Positions 34,427 through 42,738 of a DNA stretch of 64,000 bases are shown piece by piece. Position numbers and translations under genes: made by a program. The stretch is from assembly GCA_942491485.1 (NCBI GenBank), contig CALOAX010000013.1, positions 248,001 through 312,000 on the forward strand, read 5' to 3'. Positions within the stretch are counted from its first letter, which is position 1. The number at the start of each line of letters is the position of its first letter. The DNA comes from Desulfoluna sp942491485 (GTDB taxonomy: Bacteria > Desulfobacterota > Desulfobacteria > Desulfobacterales > Desulfolunaceae). The notes beneath the pieces were generated by a model. That model saw nothing but the letters and a program-made list of their open reading frames with translations. It ran no database searches and was not told where the DNA came from.

Positions 34427-35293
34427 ATGGCTATATACCTCAAGCTCATCGCCACCATGATCATCTGGGGCGGCACCTTCATCACCGGCCGAATTCTCGC
34501 CGAAGGGGTCTCCCCTTATGTCGCCGCTTTTCTGAGATTTTTCATCGCCTCCCTGTTTCTGGTGCTCCTCACCATCCGTAAAGAGGGAAAACTCCCGGCC
34601 ATTCCAAGGTCTCAGTTCCTGCCGGTCACTTTGCTGGGCCTCACGGGGGTCTTTTTCTACAATATCTTCTTCTTCAAGGGGCTCGCCCATATCCCGGCGG
34701 CCCGGGCCTCCCTGATCATCGCCAACAACCCGGTCTTCATCACCTTGTTTGCCGCCCTGCTGTTCAAGGAGAGGCTCTCCAAGAAAGCCCTGTGCGGGGT
34801 TCTCCTCTCGGTTACAGGCGCCATGGTGGTGATCACGAACGGCCATGTGACCCAATTGATGGATCTGAATCTCGGACCCGGAGAGCTCTCCATTTTCGTC
34901 TGTGTGGCAAGCTGGATCTGTTACTCCCTGATCGGAAAAGGGGTGATGCGGCACATGTCTCCTTCGGCGTCGGTCTGCTACTCCTCCATCATCGGGGCCC
35001 TTTTTCTCTTCCCCTTTGCTGTGGGCCACGGTCTCTTTGAGACAACCTTTACCCCCTTGCACCTGGTCAGCCTGTTTTACATGGGGTTTTTCGGAACGGT
35101 CCTGGGGTTCTTCTGGTACTACGAAGGCATCCTGGCCCTCGGTCCCACACGGGCCGGCATCTTTATCAACATCGTTCCTGTCTCCGCCATCCTGCTCGCG
35201 TGGCTGACCCTTGGGGAACACGTGGGGCTCTCCACCTGTGCAGGGGCTCTTTTTGTCATCACCGGCGTCACCCTGACCAACACGTCAAGGTAA
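34427..35293 (+). CDS. DMT-family (EamA) transporter
   Basis: A 288-residue inner-membrane protein made of two EamA repeats, about ten transmembrane helices. The first repeat opens KLIATMIIWGGTFITGR and ends FFFKGLAHIPAARASLI with NPVFITLFAALLFKERLS. The second ends GTVLGFFWYYEGILALGPTRAG, NIVPVSAILLAWLTLGE and a last hydrophobic helix. Members export metabolites or amino acids; the substrate is unknown. The ribosome site is weak (AGGC). It stands alone. Confidence 0.9.
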   Translation: MAIYLKLIATMIIWGGTFITGRILAEGVSPYVAAFLRFFIASLFLVLLTIRKEGKLPAIPRSQFLPVTLLGLTGVFFYNIFFFKGLAHIPAARASLIIANNPVFITLFAALLFKERLSKKALCGVLLSVTGAMVVITNGHVTQLMDLNLGPGELSIFVCVASWICYSLIGKGVMRHMSPSASVCYSSIIGALFLFPFAVGHGLFETTFTPLHLVSLFYMGFFGTVLGFFWYYEGILALGPTRAGIFINIVPVSAILLAWLTLGEHVGLSTCAGALFVITGVTLTNTSR

Positions 35294-35297
35294 TGCC

Positions 35298-35381
35298 TAC
35301 CCCGGATATTTCACTATAACTATCCGTAATAACTATTTTTCAGTTTGATCTAATTATTTTTCTCATGAAATATCCCGGGTA
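35298..35381. other. 16-bp inverted repeat around an AT-rich spacer
   Basis: TACCCCGGATATTTCA (35298-35313) pairs with TGAAATATCCCGGGTA (35366-35381) with one mismatch, across 52 AT-rich bases, starting six bases after the transporter stop. A second small stem (GGGTAAGG ... CCTTACCC) follows. It could end or process the transcript; there is no T run. Confidence 0.55.
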
Positions 35382-35788
35382 AGGAGTCAAGCGCCTTACC
35401 CCTGGAGCAAAACCAATTAACAGACCATCCCCGGACTATCCCCTCCCCATAACAAGGCCACTTTCTACCCTGTAAGAAAGAAGGACACGTCCGCCCCCCC
35501 TTTTTGTGGACCCGTGAGGGGGGGGAAGAGGGTCCCTCACAATTCTACTTACGCCCCCCCCACAAACCCAACCAATAAAACACCGCAACACCCTAAAATT
35601 ATGAAACATAACACCTGAGCTCAATTTCTAATCAAACAATTTCATGTAAACCATTAATTTACTGCTTAAGTAAACAGGGTTTCATGCCGTTTAACATATA
35701 TTATGCATTCTTACCGTGTGTAAAAATGGTGGCGTGCCGCAAAGCCATTTCACCTGTATTTTTATAATGTTAGTCGGGAGACAAAGAG
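35382..35788. other. Intergenic region upstream of the chemoreceptor
   Basis: No gene seen. It holds C and G homopolymer runs (near 35493-35500 and 35518-35525) within a GGACCC ... GGGTCC stem, then an AT-rich stretch (35600-35760) that should contain the chemoreceptor promoter. Confidence 0.5.
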
Positions 35789-37735
35789 ATGAAATTAAAA
35801 GTAAAGTTCCTTTTTCCGGTACTGGGTATCATTCTGGCCGGCCTGCTTGCCATAACCACACTGGGATATGTCAGCTCTAAAAGCGCCCTTCAAAAGAGTG
35901 CTTACAGCCAGCTCAACACCCTGACGGACTCTACTTCAGAGGTTCTGTCAAAATTCATTCGGGACAACCGTGACCTTCTCCGGTACTGGGCCAAAGATCC
36001 CTTGTACGGACAATTTGCCGCCAACGGAGACCGCTTCCAGTATCAAGCCGTTCATGACAAATTTGACCGCATCCTCTCAACCTTCCCAAGCATTGAAAAC
36101 ATCCTCATCTCCCTGCCTGACGGGAACATCATGGCCTCGGCAGTGGACGGGGTTGAGGGGGTGGTCAATATTGCTGACCGTCCCTACTTCAAAAAGGCGT
36201 TAAACGGATCACCCGTGACGTCAAAAGTCATACTAAGCAAGGTGACAGGAGCCCCCATCTATGTGGAGTCCATTCCAATTTTTCATGAGGAGTCCCTGGT
36301 CTGTATCTTGAGCCTTGTGGTCAAAATGAACGCCGTAACCGACCTGTTCATCGATCCCATCAAGGTGGGAGAGACGGGTTACGCCTTTGTCATGGAAAAT
36401 GAAGGGCCGGTCATAGCCTATCCTGACAAGACGAAAATCCTGAAGCTCAACGGCCACATGTTTGATTTCAGCAAGGAGATCTTAAACCAGAAAAACGGCC
36501 TGATGGTCTATGACTTCAAGGGAGATCAAAAGATCTCCGTATTCAAACAGGAGAAGGAGCTGGGGTGGATCACCGTCATCAGTGCCCCCTCTTCTGAAGT
36601 GTTCTCGGCGGCCGTCACCCTTCGTAACCGACTCATCCTCATTGCCGGCCTTACCATGGTTATCATCTGGCTGGTGGTACGCACCCTCACCCAGACCATG
36701 GTTGTCAAGCGCATCAACAACATAGCAGGGCGCATGAAGGACATCTCCGAAGGGGAGGGGGACCTCACCATGCGACTTCGCATTCAGTCACAGGATGAAA
36801 TCGGAGAGTTGGCTGAATGGTTTAACACCTTTGTGGGGAAACTCCAGGATCTCATCAAAGAGATCGCCGAAAAAACAGAGATACTCGATGCGTCCACCAC
36901 CGACCTTTCCGGCATTACCCTGAAAATGAATGACGCTTCCGGGGAGATGAGTGAAAAAGCCGTTTCAGTCTCATCCTCCACCGGCGAACTCAACACACAT
37001 ATGAGCGAAGTTTCCGCCGCCATGAGCCAGTCTTCGGCAGGAGCGGGCATGATCGCTTCAGCCGCTGAAGAGATGACTGCCACCATCTCCGAAATTGCCG
37101 ATAACTCCGGCCGTGCCCGGGAGATCTCGACCCAGGCCGCATCCAGGGCAAGCGGTGTGGCAAAGCGGGTGGAGGAACTGGCTGCAGCAGCCCGGGGTAT
37201 CGGTGTGGTGACCGAGACCATTTCTGAAATATCCGACCAGACAAACCTTCTGGCACTCAACGCAACCATCGAAGCAGCCCGCGCCGGAGAAGCCGGCAAA
37301 GGATTTGCGGTGGTGGCCGGAGAGATCAAGGAACTGGCACGGCAAACGGCCGAGGCCACCGGGGAAATTACCGAGCGCATCCGTGGCATCCAGACCTCCA
37401 CAGACACTGCCAGCACCGATATTGCGGAGATCGACACCATCATCTCCAATGTGAACGACATTGTCTCCGGTATTGCCGCCTCTGTGGAGGAGCAGTCGGT
37501 CACCACCCGAGAGATTGCAGACAACGTGGCCCAGACGTCCACGGGTATTGAGGATGTCTCCCGGACCATCAGCCAGAGCAGCGACGAAACGCACAGCATC
37601 GCCCTCGACATTGAGGAAGTGAATCAGAAAGCTCACTTTCTCACCGAAAACAGCGCCAGGGTTCAGAAAGACTCAGAAAGTCTGTCTCATCTATCCGATG
37701 AAATGGCGTCTCTGGTGGGTCGTTTCAAGGTCTAA
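35789..37735 (+). CDS. Methyl-accepting chemotaxis protein with dCache sensor
   Basis: A 648-residue chemoreceptor. The first membrane helix (about 6-28) and second (about 280-300, LILIAGLTMVIIWLVV) enclose a double-Cache periplasmic domain with the typical ADRPYFKKALNG, TGAPIYVESIPIF and GETGYAFVMENEGPVIAYPD. A HAMP domain follows (about 305-355). The long coiled-coil signalling domain has the hairpin tip EISDQTNLLALNATIEAARAG that contacts CheA and CheW. Cache domains in this family often bind amino acids or organic acids. GGAG lies upstream of the start. It is a single gene with its own terminator; no che genes are nearby. Confidence 0.95.
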   Translation: MKLKVKFLFPVLGIILAGLLAITTLGYVSSKSALQKSAYSQLNTLTDSTSEVLSKFIRDNRDLLRYWAKDPLYGQFAANGDRFQYQAVHDKFDRILSTFPSIENILISLPDGNIMASAVDGVEGVVNIADRPYFKKALNGSPVTSKVILSKVTGAPIYVESIPIFHEESLVCILSLVVKMNAVTDLFIDPIKVGETGYAFVMENEGPVIAYPDKTKILKLNGHMFDFSKEILNQKNGLMVYDFKGDQKISVFKQEKELGWITVISAPSSEVFSAAVTLRNRLILIAGLTMVIIWLVVRTLTQTMVVKRINNIAGRMKDISEGEGDLTMRLRIQSQDEIGELAEWFNTFVGKLQDLIKEIAEKTEILDASTTDLSGITLKMNDASGEMSEKAVSVSSSTGELNTHMSEVSAAMSQSSAGAGMIASAAEEMTATISEIADNSGRAREISTQAASRASGVAKRVEELAAAARGIGVVTETISEISDQTNLLALNATIEAARAGEAGKGFAVVAGEIKELARQTAEATGEITERIRGIQTSTDTASTDIAEIDTIISNVNDIVSGIAASVEEQSVTTREIADNVAQTSTGIEDVSRTISQSSDETHSIALDIEEVNQKAHFLTENSARVQKDSESLSHLSDEMASLVGRFKV

Positions 37736-37762
37736 AATTGCCAAGAAGAGGTATTTTTGGAT

Positions 37763-37792
37763 AATGGGGGGCAGTTGCCCCCCATTTTTTTT
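37763..37792 (+). terminator. Terminator of the chemoreceptor gene
   Basis: Stem ATGGGGGGCA/TGCCCCCCAT with a two-base loop followed by eight T. Confidence 0.92.
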
Positions 37793-37978
37793 GTCTCCTG
37801 CGGGAATTTATGGTATGGATGCCTCAAACCCATCATCTTGAAGTGAAAGCATTTTTCTTTCGGTAGCGTGAGAAAGTTCTCACCCGTAATCCCGCCACAA
37901 ATGATTTCCTTCTGCGCGGCTTTATCCGTAAAGCCCTCGCAACAACCGCACAGCAAGCTATGATAGGAAGTGAGACCT

Positions 37979-38848
37979 TTGAAGAAGGATGTAAAGATCA
38001 GGGTTCTTTTCAAACCCGGTAAGTCAAAAAGAGCGTGCAAGCCCCTCTCCCTTCTGGGAGAACTCATGGAGTCCGAACGCATGGAACTGGCCGTCCAGTC
38101 CATCATGGCCGAAAATCTCTACCATATCGACGACAAGAGTCAGAACCGCAGTGTGGCTCTCATGAGTGGCCTTATTCAGAACCGCAGCGACAAAGGGTGG
38201 GTCTGGATCAAGGGGGTCATCGGCAAAGGCCCCATGAAGGGACAGACGCATTACTGGTTGGAGAGCGACGGATGGGCGGTGGAGAGCGCCGATATTCCCG
38301 GCACGGTTCTGACAGAACCCCACGCCATTCTCGTGATGGATGCAGAAATGTACCGCAAGGAGATGAAGCTCAAGGCGGTTACCACCCGAAAACCCAAGCA
38401 GGTCACTCAGTGGCTTCTCAAGCAGAAGAAAAAGCGCTCATCCGCCATGCAGGGCAACCAGGCGCCGTCTCAGCCCGCCACCCCGGTGGCGCAACCTGCG
38501 CCCCCAAAAACGGCTGAAGTACGCCCTGCCCCCGCGGTAAAGCCCGCAGTGGAAGAAAAGAAGGCCCCTGCCGGAAACGTGGCACCCGCCTCTGCCCCAC
38601 CGGAGCCCAAGGCAGCCGTGGAAACCGATCTCGATGCCGTTGCCCGGGAACTGGCTTCCATGGATGCCAGCGACAAGGGAGCCTACAAGGACCGGCTGAT
38701 GGAGGTGATGGCCACCTTGAAAAAAGAGGGGGTCACCCAGACCCGCATCGCCACAATCTTCTTAAAAGAGAAGGTACCCACACGTTCCGGACGCGGGCTC
38801 TGGAGCCCTCGTATGGTGGGCGATGTTTTCAAGCAGATTGACGTCTAA
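37979..38848 (+). CDS. Unrecognised protein with recombinase-like C-terminal helices
   Basis: A 289-residue soluble protein I cannot name. Residues 1-150 look like one compact domain (SVALMSGLIQNRSDKGWVWI, YWLESDGWAVESADI). Residues 155-215 are a Pro/Ala/Lys-rich linker (APSQPATPVAQPAPPKTAEV). The C-terminal 60 residues (MEVMATLKKEGVTQTRIATI, then VPTRSGRGLWSPRMVGDVFK) resemble the helical segment found after the catalytic domain of large serine recombinases, where it helps read DNA. No catalytic serine domain is present. The start is taken as TTG at 37979, nine bases after AGGAAG; a GTG at 37970 is too close to that site. Confidence 0.65.
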   Translation: MKKDVKIRVLFKPGKSKRACKPLSLLGELMESERMELAVQSIMAENLYHIDDKSQNRSVALMSGLIQNRSDKGWVWIKGVIGKGPMKGQTHYWLESDGWAVESADIPGTVLTEPHAILVMDAEMYRKEMKLKAVTTRKPKQVTQWLLKQKKKRSSAMQGNQAPSQPATPVAQPAPPKTAEVRPAPAVKPAVEEKKAPAGNVAPASAPPEPKAAVETDLDAVARELASMDASDKGAYKDRLMEVMATLKKEGVTQTRIATIFLKEKVPTRSGRGLWSPRMVGDVFKQIDV

Positions 38849-38863
38849 AAAGTCAGCCCCAAG

Positions 38864-38896
38864 GGGACCCTTTCTTTAAAGGGTTCCCCGCTTTTC
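38864..38896 (+). terminator. Terminator-like hairpin
   Basis: GGGGACCCTTT-cttt-AAAGGGTTCCCC followed by GCTTTTCTTT, right after the preceding stop codon. Confidence 0.75.
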
Positions 38897-38959
38897 TTTC
38901 CCCCACGCCATTGTCTCATCTTACCTGAAAAAACATAGTCCGCTCGGGTATGAAAAGAT

Positions 38960-39123
38960 GCCTCCGGCGGCCCTGCCGGGGGCCAAACTTTTAAAAAGTT
39001 CGATAAACAGGTCTTAAAGGCTAATCATCTGATCTACCGATGTTGCAAACCATATACTTCTGGTTTAAGGAAGCGGCAACCGGAAAGTTTTCGGGGCTCA
39101 TTTCAAAAAGCGACCCGCCGGAG
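38960..39123. repeat. Repeat family member R22 (K to L type)
   Basis: Box GCCTCCGGCGG, K module (AAACTTTTAAAAAGTTCG, GATAAACAGGTC), a middle part and the L module (CCGGAAAGTTTTCGGGGCTC) ending CCCGCCGGAG, where the long repeat LR begins. Confidence 0.82.
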
Positions 39124-39442
39124 TTAGTCCGGTAAAAGCCAACCGCCAAAAAGAGCTTCAACCGGTGTCATCTTGCAACCATGGATCCCCGGTCACTCGA
39201 TTCGCCAGCACGACCATGAAACATACCATAATGGTTTACCTGAAGCTTCCGATTACCCTGGCAGCCGGGGAAGACGAAAGCGGGGATACGTCGTTACGCA
39301 AAAAAAAATGAAACTGCCCTATTTTCAAGAGCGATTGCATTGTCTCACCCTCCGCGCGAATGCGTCGAAAATGGCTGCATTACCGTACCGTAAACGCATT
39401 CGCCATAGGGTTTCAAGGTGCCCCCACCTTGCTGCCGGAGGC
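39121..39442. repeat. Long repeat LR, copy 2 (322 bp)
   Basis: The partner of 21122-21440, also joined to a family element on its left. H2-like arms GCGAATGCG/CGCATTCGC and H1 CAAGGTG-cc-CCACCTTG are kept; the box has one change (CTGCCGGAGGC). Bases 39443-39671 after it show no gene. Confidence 0.85.
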
Positions 39443-39671
39443 AGGGCTGAATAGTTTCGTAAATAGTTGCAAACCCACAAGGCATAGTACACACCATCAC
39501 GCACAGACAACCCGTGTACGTAACTCTCGTAGTGGTGAAATATGTGGCGTTGGCCGAATGATGGTACACGTCAAAGCGCAAACATGAACTGGCATAACAG
39601 ATAATTGGGTTTAACATCACCCCCATTGCCTCTTGCTCTTGCCACACATGATGCAGACCATCACACACCAT

Positions 39672-39755
39672 GCGAATGCGGACGCGAGACAATTCAAATA
39701 ACGACACCCAAGTCGCATTCGCATACCTGGGGATCATCCCCTGGCTGCCGGAGGC
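39672..39755. repeat. Repeat family member R24 (H2-H1-box)
   Basis: H2 with arms GCGAATGCG (39672-39680) and CGCATTCGC (39714-39722), a shortened H1 (GGGGA-tca-TCCCC) and CTGCCGGAGGC, ending seven bases from the stop codon of the leftward cbiA/dsrN-type gene. Confidence 0.82.
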
Positions 39756-39761
39756 AGGTTT

Positions 39762-41171
39762 CTATCGCTTTTTGTATTGAAGGGCTTTGGAAACAAAGGA
39801 GGGTGCCCAGGAAGGGGTTCCCAGGGCGTGGATGTGGGTGTAGGTGGCCAGGGCGTTGTATTTTGTGATGCCGTCGAAGGTATCGGCCATGCCGGTGCCC
39901 CGGGCCATGGTAAAGGCGGTGTCGTTCTCTTCTCGGTCCCAACGGGTGATTTTGGAGTAGCGGAACTCGTGGCCTTTGATCTCGGTTCCCAGCTCGTAAA
40001 AGGGATTTTCCCCCGTCACCTCGGCCACCACATATCCGTGGCCCTGGGGTTTTTGAGAGACTGAAAAAGAGAGGGGAAACAGGCCCGTCATGGGGTAGCT
40101 TGTGCCATCGACCTCCAGCTCTTCTCCCATATAGATCAACCCGCCGCATTCGGCGTAAAGGGGCATCCCTTCCTTGACCTTGGCAAGAATGCTCTCGCGG
40201 AAGGCAACATTCTCTCCCAGCTCCCTTGCATGGGTTTCCGGAAAACCACCCCCAATATAAAGGCCATCCAGCACCTCGGGAAGCTCGGTGTCCCGCAAGG
40301 GACTGATCTCCACCACACGTGCGCCTTCGGCTTCCAGGGCTTCGATATTCTCCGGATAGTAGAACTGAAATGAGGCATCCCGAATCACGCCGATCACCGG
40401 GCTCGCCTCACTCACCTCTCCAAGGTCTTCGGGGACCAGACAGGAACGCTCAAATGGCGTGGCCGTTTCGGAAAGAGTGATGATGCGGGACACGTCCACG
40501 TTGTCCCGGACAATCCTCTCGGCATTGCCCACAGACTCATAGGCCCAATCGTGTTCCGGTGTGGGAACCAGGCCCATATGCCGCTCGGGAAAGTCATGGC
40601 TCCTCAACTTGGGAACAGCACCGATCACGGGGACGCCGGTGTGGTGCTCGATGTTGTTGATGAGGTTGTTTTTGTGCCTTGGCCCGGCAATGCGGTTTAA
40701 AATCACGCCGCCAATGGTGAGCTCCGGATCGAAGTGAAGGCACCCCAAAACAGCCGCCGCCATGGTGCGTGTGCTCTTTGTGCAGTCCAGAACGAGGATC
40801 ACAGGAGCCTGAAGGAGCTTGGCGGTTTCTGCGGTGCTGGTTTTGCCGTCGATATCAATGCCGTCAAAAAGACCGCGGTTGCCCTCCACGATGGCAATGT
40901 CCGCACCCAGTTTTGACGTATTGGTAAGGTAGGAGTTGACCACGGTGTCGTGATCAATAAGGTAGGTATCGAGGTTGTAACAGGGGTTTCCGGCAGCCAG
41001 GGAGAGCCAGCCGGCATCGATATAATCGGGCCCCTTCTTAAAGGGAGCCACGCGTTTGCCAAGACTCCTCAATGCAGCGGTGATACCGATGGATAGAATG
41101 GTTTTCCCTGATCCGCCGCGGAGGGCGGAGATGAAAATTCCGGGGATACTGCTGATTCTTTCAGATCTCAT
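39762..41171 (-). CDS. dsrN: Cobyrinate a,c-diamide synthase / DsrN-type amidase
   Basis: A 469-residue two-domain glutamine amidotransferase of the CbiA family. The N-terminal dethiobiotin-synthetase-like ATP domain has SALRGGSGKTILSIGI, FKKGPDYIDAGWLS and EGNRGLFDGID. The C-terminal class I glutaminase domain has the nucleophile Cys in YAECGGLIYMG and a His in the GHEF region. CbiA amidates cobyrinic acid; the copy found in dsr clusters, DsrN, is thought to amidate sirohaem for sulfite reductase. Its place directly after dsrA, dsrB and dsrD favours DsrN. ATG at 41171 follows a TTG. Confidence 0.88.
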   Translation of the reverse strand: MRSERISSIPGIFISALRGGSGKTILSIGITAALRSLGKRVAPFKKGPDYIDAGWLSLAAGNPCYNLDTYLIDHDTVVNSYLTNTSKLGADIAIVEGNRGLFDGIDIDGKTSTAETAKLLQAPVILVLDCTKSTRTMAAAVLGCLHFDPELTIGGVILNRIAGPRHKNNLINNIEHHTGVPVIGAVPKLRSHDFPERHMGLVPTPEHDWAYESVGNAERIVRDNVDVSRIITLSETATPFERSCLVPEDLGEVSEASPVIGVIRDASFQFYYPENIEALEAEGARVVEISPLRDTELPEVLDGLYIGGGFPETHARELGENVAFRESILAKVKEGMPLYAECGGLIYMGEELEVDGTSYPMTGLFPLSFSVSQKPQGHGYVVAEVTGENPFYELGTEIKGHEFRYSKITRWDREENDTAFTMARGTGMADTFDGITKYNALATYTHIHALGTPSWAPSFVSKALQYKKR

Positions 41172-41236
41172 CAATCACTGCACTTGGGAGTCTTAGACAA
41201 ATAACGCTGGAAAAGCTCTTCAGCTACAAAAGACGA

Positions 41237-41485
41237 TTATTCTTCGCCTTCTGCGCCGGCCTGCTTGCCCATACCCTTGAGACCGATCATGGTGGTGGAA
41301 CCACTGGACCAGTACTCGAGAACCTCGTCTTTAACGAGAGCGTTTACGATGTTCTTTACTGCGCGGGGCTTCTCCTCGGGAAAAAACGCATAGAAATCCT
41401 TCAAGTAGAACTTGGACTTGGTCTTGGATTTCTTGGTCAGCTTCTCGACGATGACCTCTTTGGCTGCATCTTTATCTAATGCCAT
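41237..41485 (-). CDS. dsrD: DsrD, winged-helix protein of dissimilatory sulfite reduction
   Basis: An 82-residue basic protein matching DsrD: KSKFYLKDFYAFFPEEKPRA, the helix VKNIVNALVKDEVLEYW and the glycine-rich SSGSTTMIGLKG. DsrD has a winged-helix fold and has been reported to activate DsrAB. A GGAGG site sits just before the start. It lies between dsrB and dsrN on the same strand, separated from dsrB by about 90 bases with two hairpins. Confidence 0.95.
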   Translation of the reverse strand: MALDKDAAKEVIVEKLTKKSKTKSKFYLKDFYAFFPEEKPRAVKNIVNALVKDEVLEYWSSGSTTMIGLKGMGKQAGAEGEE

Positions 41486-41505
41486 TGGGTACCTCCGAAT
41501 ATATA

Positions 41506-41561
41506 GCAGGAGCCCTCGTGAAAGGGCCCCTGCGGATTATCCATTTCCATACGAAATGGAT
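41506..41561 (-). other. Two hairpins between dsrB and dsrD
   Basis: GCAGGAGCCCT with AGGGCCCCTGC (41506-41533) and ATCCATTTC-catac-GAAATGGAT (41539-41561). There is no T run, so they look more like RNA processing or stability elements that could set the dsrAB to dsrD ratio than like a full terminator. Confidence 0.6.
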
Positions 41562-41577
41562 GAATACTCAGTTGATC

Positions 41578-42726
41578 TTAGAACTTGAACTGAGTGGTCT
41601 GACGCCATGACTGGTATGCCGCGTCACGGAAGTCGTCGATGAGGTGGTGGGTAAAGTCAAGCTCACACACATCAAAGAATCGCTCCCAACCAATACGATC
41701 AGTCCAGTCACCGAAACGCTCGTACTTACGGGCGCCTTTGGCGTACTCTTCGATCATCTTGTTGATGGCGTTGGTCATGGAAGGCCATCTGGGGGTTTCG
41801 TTGGGCAGGAATGCCACAACAACCTTGGAGAACTTGGGTGCGCTGATACGGTTGGAAACCTTACCACCAGCCATCAGAACGATGCCGTCACCTTCTTTAT
41901 CAGAAAGGGGCATGGAGGGGCACATGGTGTAGCAGTTACCACAGTACATGCAACGCTCGTCCTTAACAGCCACAGACTGAACGGTCTCACCGTTGGCGAG
42001 CTCTACCTTGGCGGGCTTGATAGCCGCGGTGGGGCAGGAAGCAACAGCCAGGGGAACCTCACATACCTTATCAAGGTACTCGTGGTCCAAGATTGGGGGC
42101 TTTCTGTGGTAACCGAGGATGGCGATGTCGGAGCAGTGAACCGCGCCGCACATGTTCAGACAGCAAGCCATGGAGATCTTGAGCTTGGCGGGCAGTCTGT
42201 GGTCCTGGAAGTCAGAGAAAACCTGGTCCATGGTCGCCTTAACGGTGCCGGAGGCATCGGTGGCGGGGGTGTGGCAGTGAATCCAACCCTGGGTGTGGAC
42301 GATGTTGGAGATACCGGCACCGGTGCCGCCGATGGGGAACTTGTAAGAACCACCGGGGAACTTGCGCTGGGCAAGATCAGCCTTGAGGGCGTCTACCTTG
42401 TCCTTGGAGTCAACCATGAACTCGATGTTGTTACGGGTGGTGAAACGCAGCTTGCCGTCGCAGTGCTTGTCGGCAATGTCGCAGATCTCCTGGATGTGGG
42501 TGGCACTCATGAGACGTGCACCGCCGCAACGAACCGTAAACACCTCGTCGCCGTTCTCAGCTACATGAACAAGAATGCCGGGCTCGAGGATCTCGTGGTG
42601 GCTCCACTTGCCTTTGTTCTTCTTGATAACTTCGGGATAGAACTGGTCGTAGTGCTTCGGGCCAATGTCCGTAATACGACCTTCCATCGGTTTTTCGGGA
42701 TCGTATCCTGATGAAATAAAAGCCAT
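41578..42726 (-). CDS. dsrB: Dissimilatory sulfite reductase beta subunit
   Basis: A 382-residue subunit of DsrAB, which reduces sulfite with DsrC in the cytoplasm as the last step of sulfate respiration. Cofactor cysteines are visible: Cys151 in WIHCHTP, and Cys188, Cys189 and Cys193 in ACCLNMCG for the coupled sirohaem-[4Fe-4S] centre. TTRNNIEFMV is the sirohaem-contacting motif. The ferredoxin insert has CPTAAI and CMYCGNCYTMCP. GGAGGG lies upstream of the start, 12 bases after the dsrA stop, so dsrA and dsrB are one operon. Confidence 0.98.
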   Translation of the reverse strand: MAFISSGYDPEKPMEGRITDIGPKHYDQFYPEVIKKNKGKWSHHEILEPGILVHVAENGDEVFTVRCGGARLMSATHIQEICDIADKHCDGKLRFTTRNNIEFMVDSKDKVDALKADLAQRKFPGGSYKFPIGGTGAGISNIVHTQGWIHCHTPATDASGTVKATMDQVFSDFQDHRLPAKLKISMACCLNMCGAVHCSDIAILGYHRKPPILDHEYLDKVCEVPLAVASCPTAAIKPAKVELANGETVQSVAVKDERCMYCGNCYTMCPSMPLSDKEGDGIVLMAGGKVSNRISAPKFSKVVVAFLPNETPRWPSMTNAINKMIEEYAKGARKYERFGDWTDRIGWERFFDVCELDFTHHLIDDFRDAAYQSWRQTTQFKF

Positions 42727-42738
42727 GGTATATCCCTC

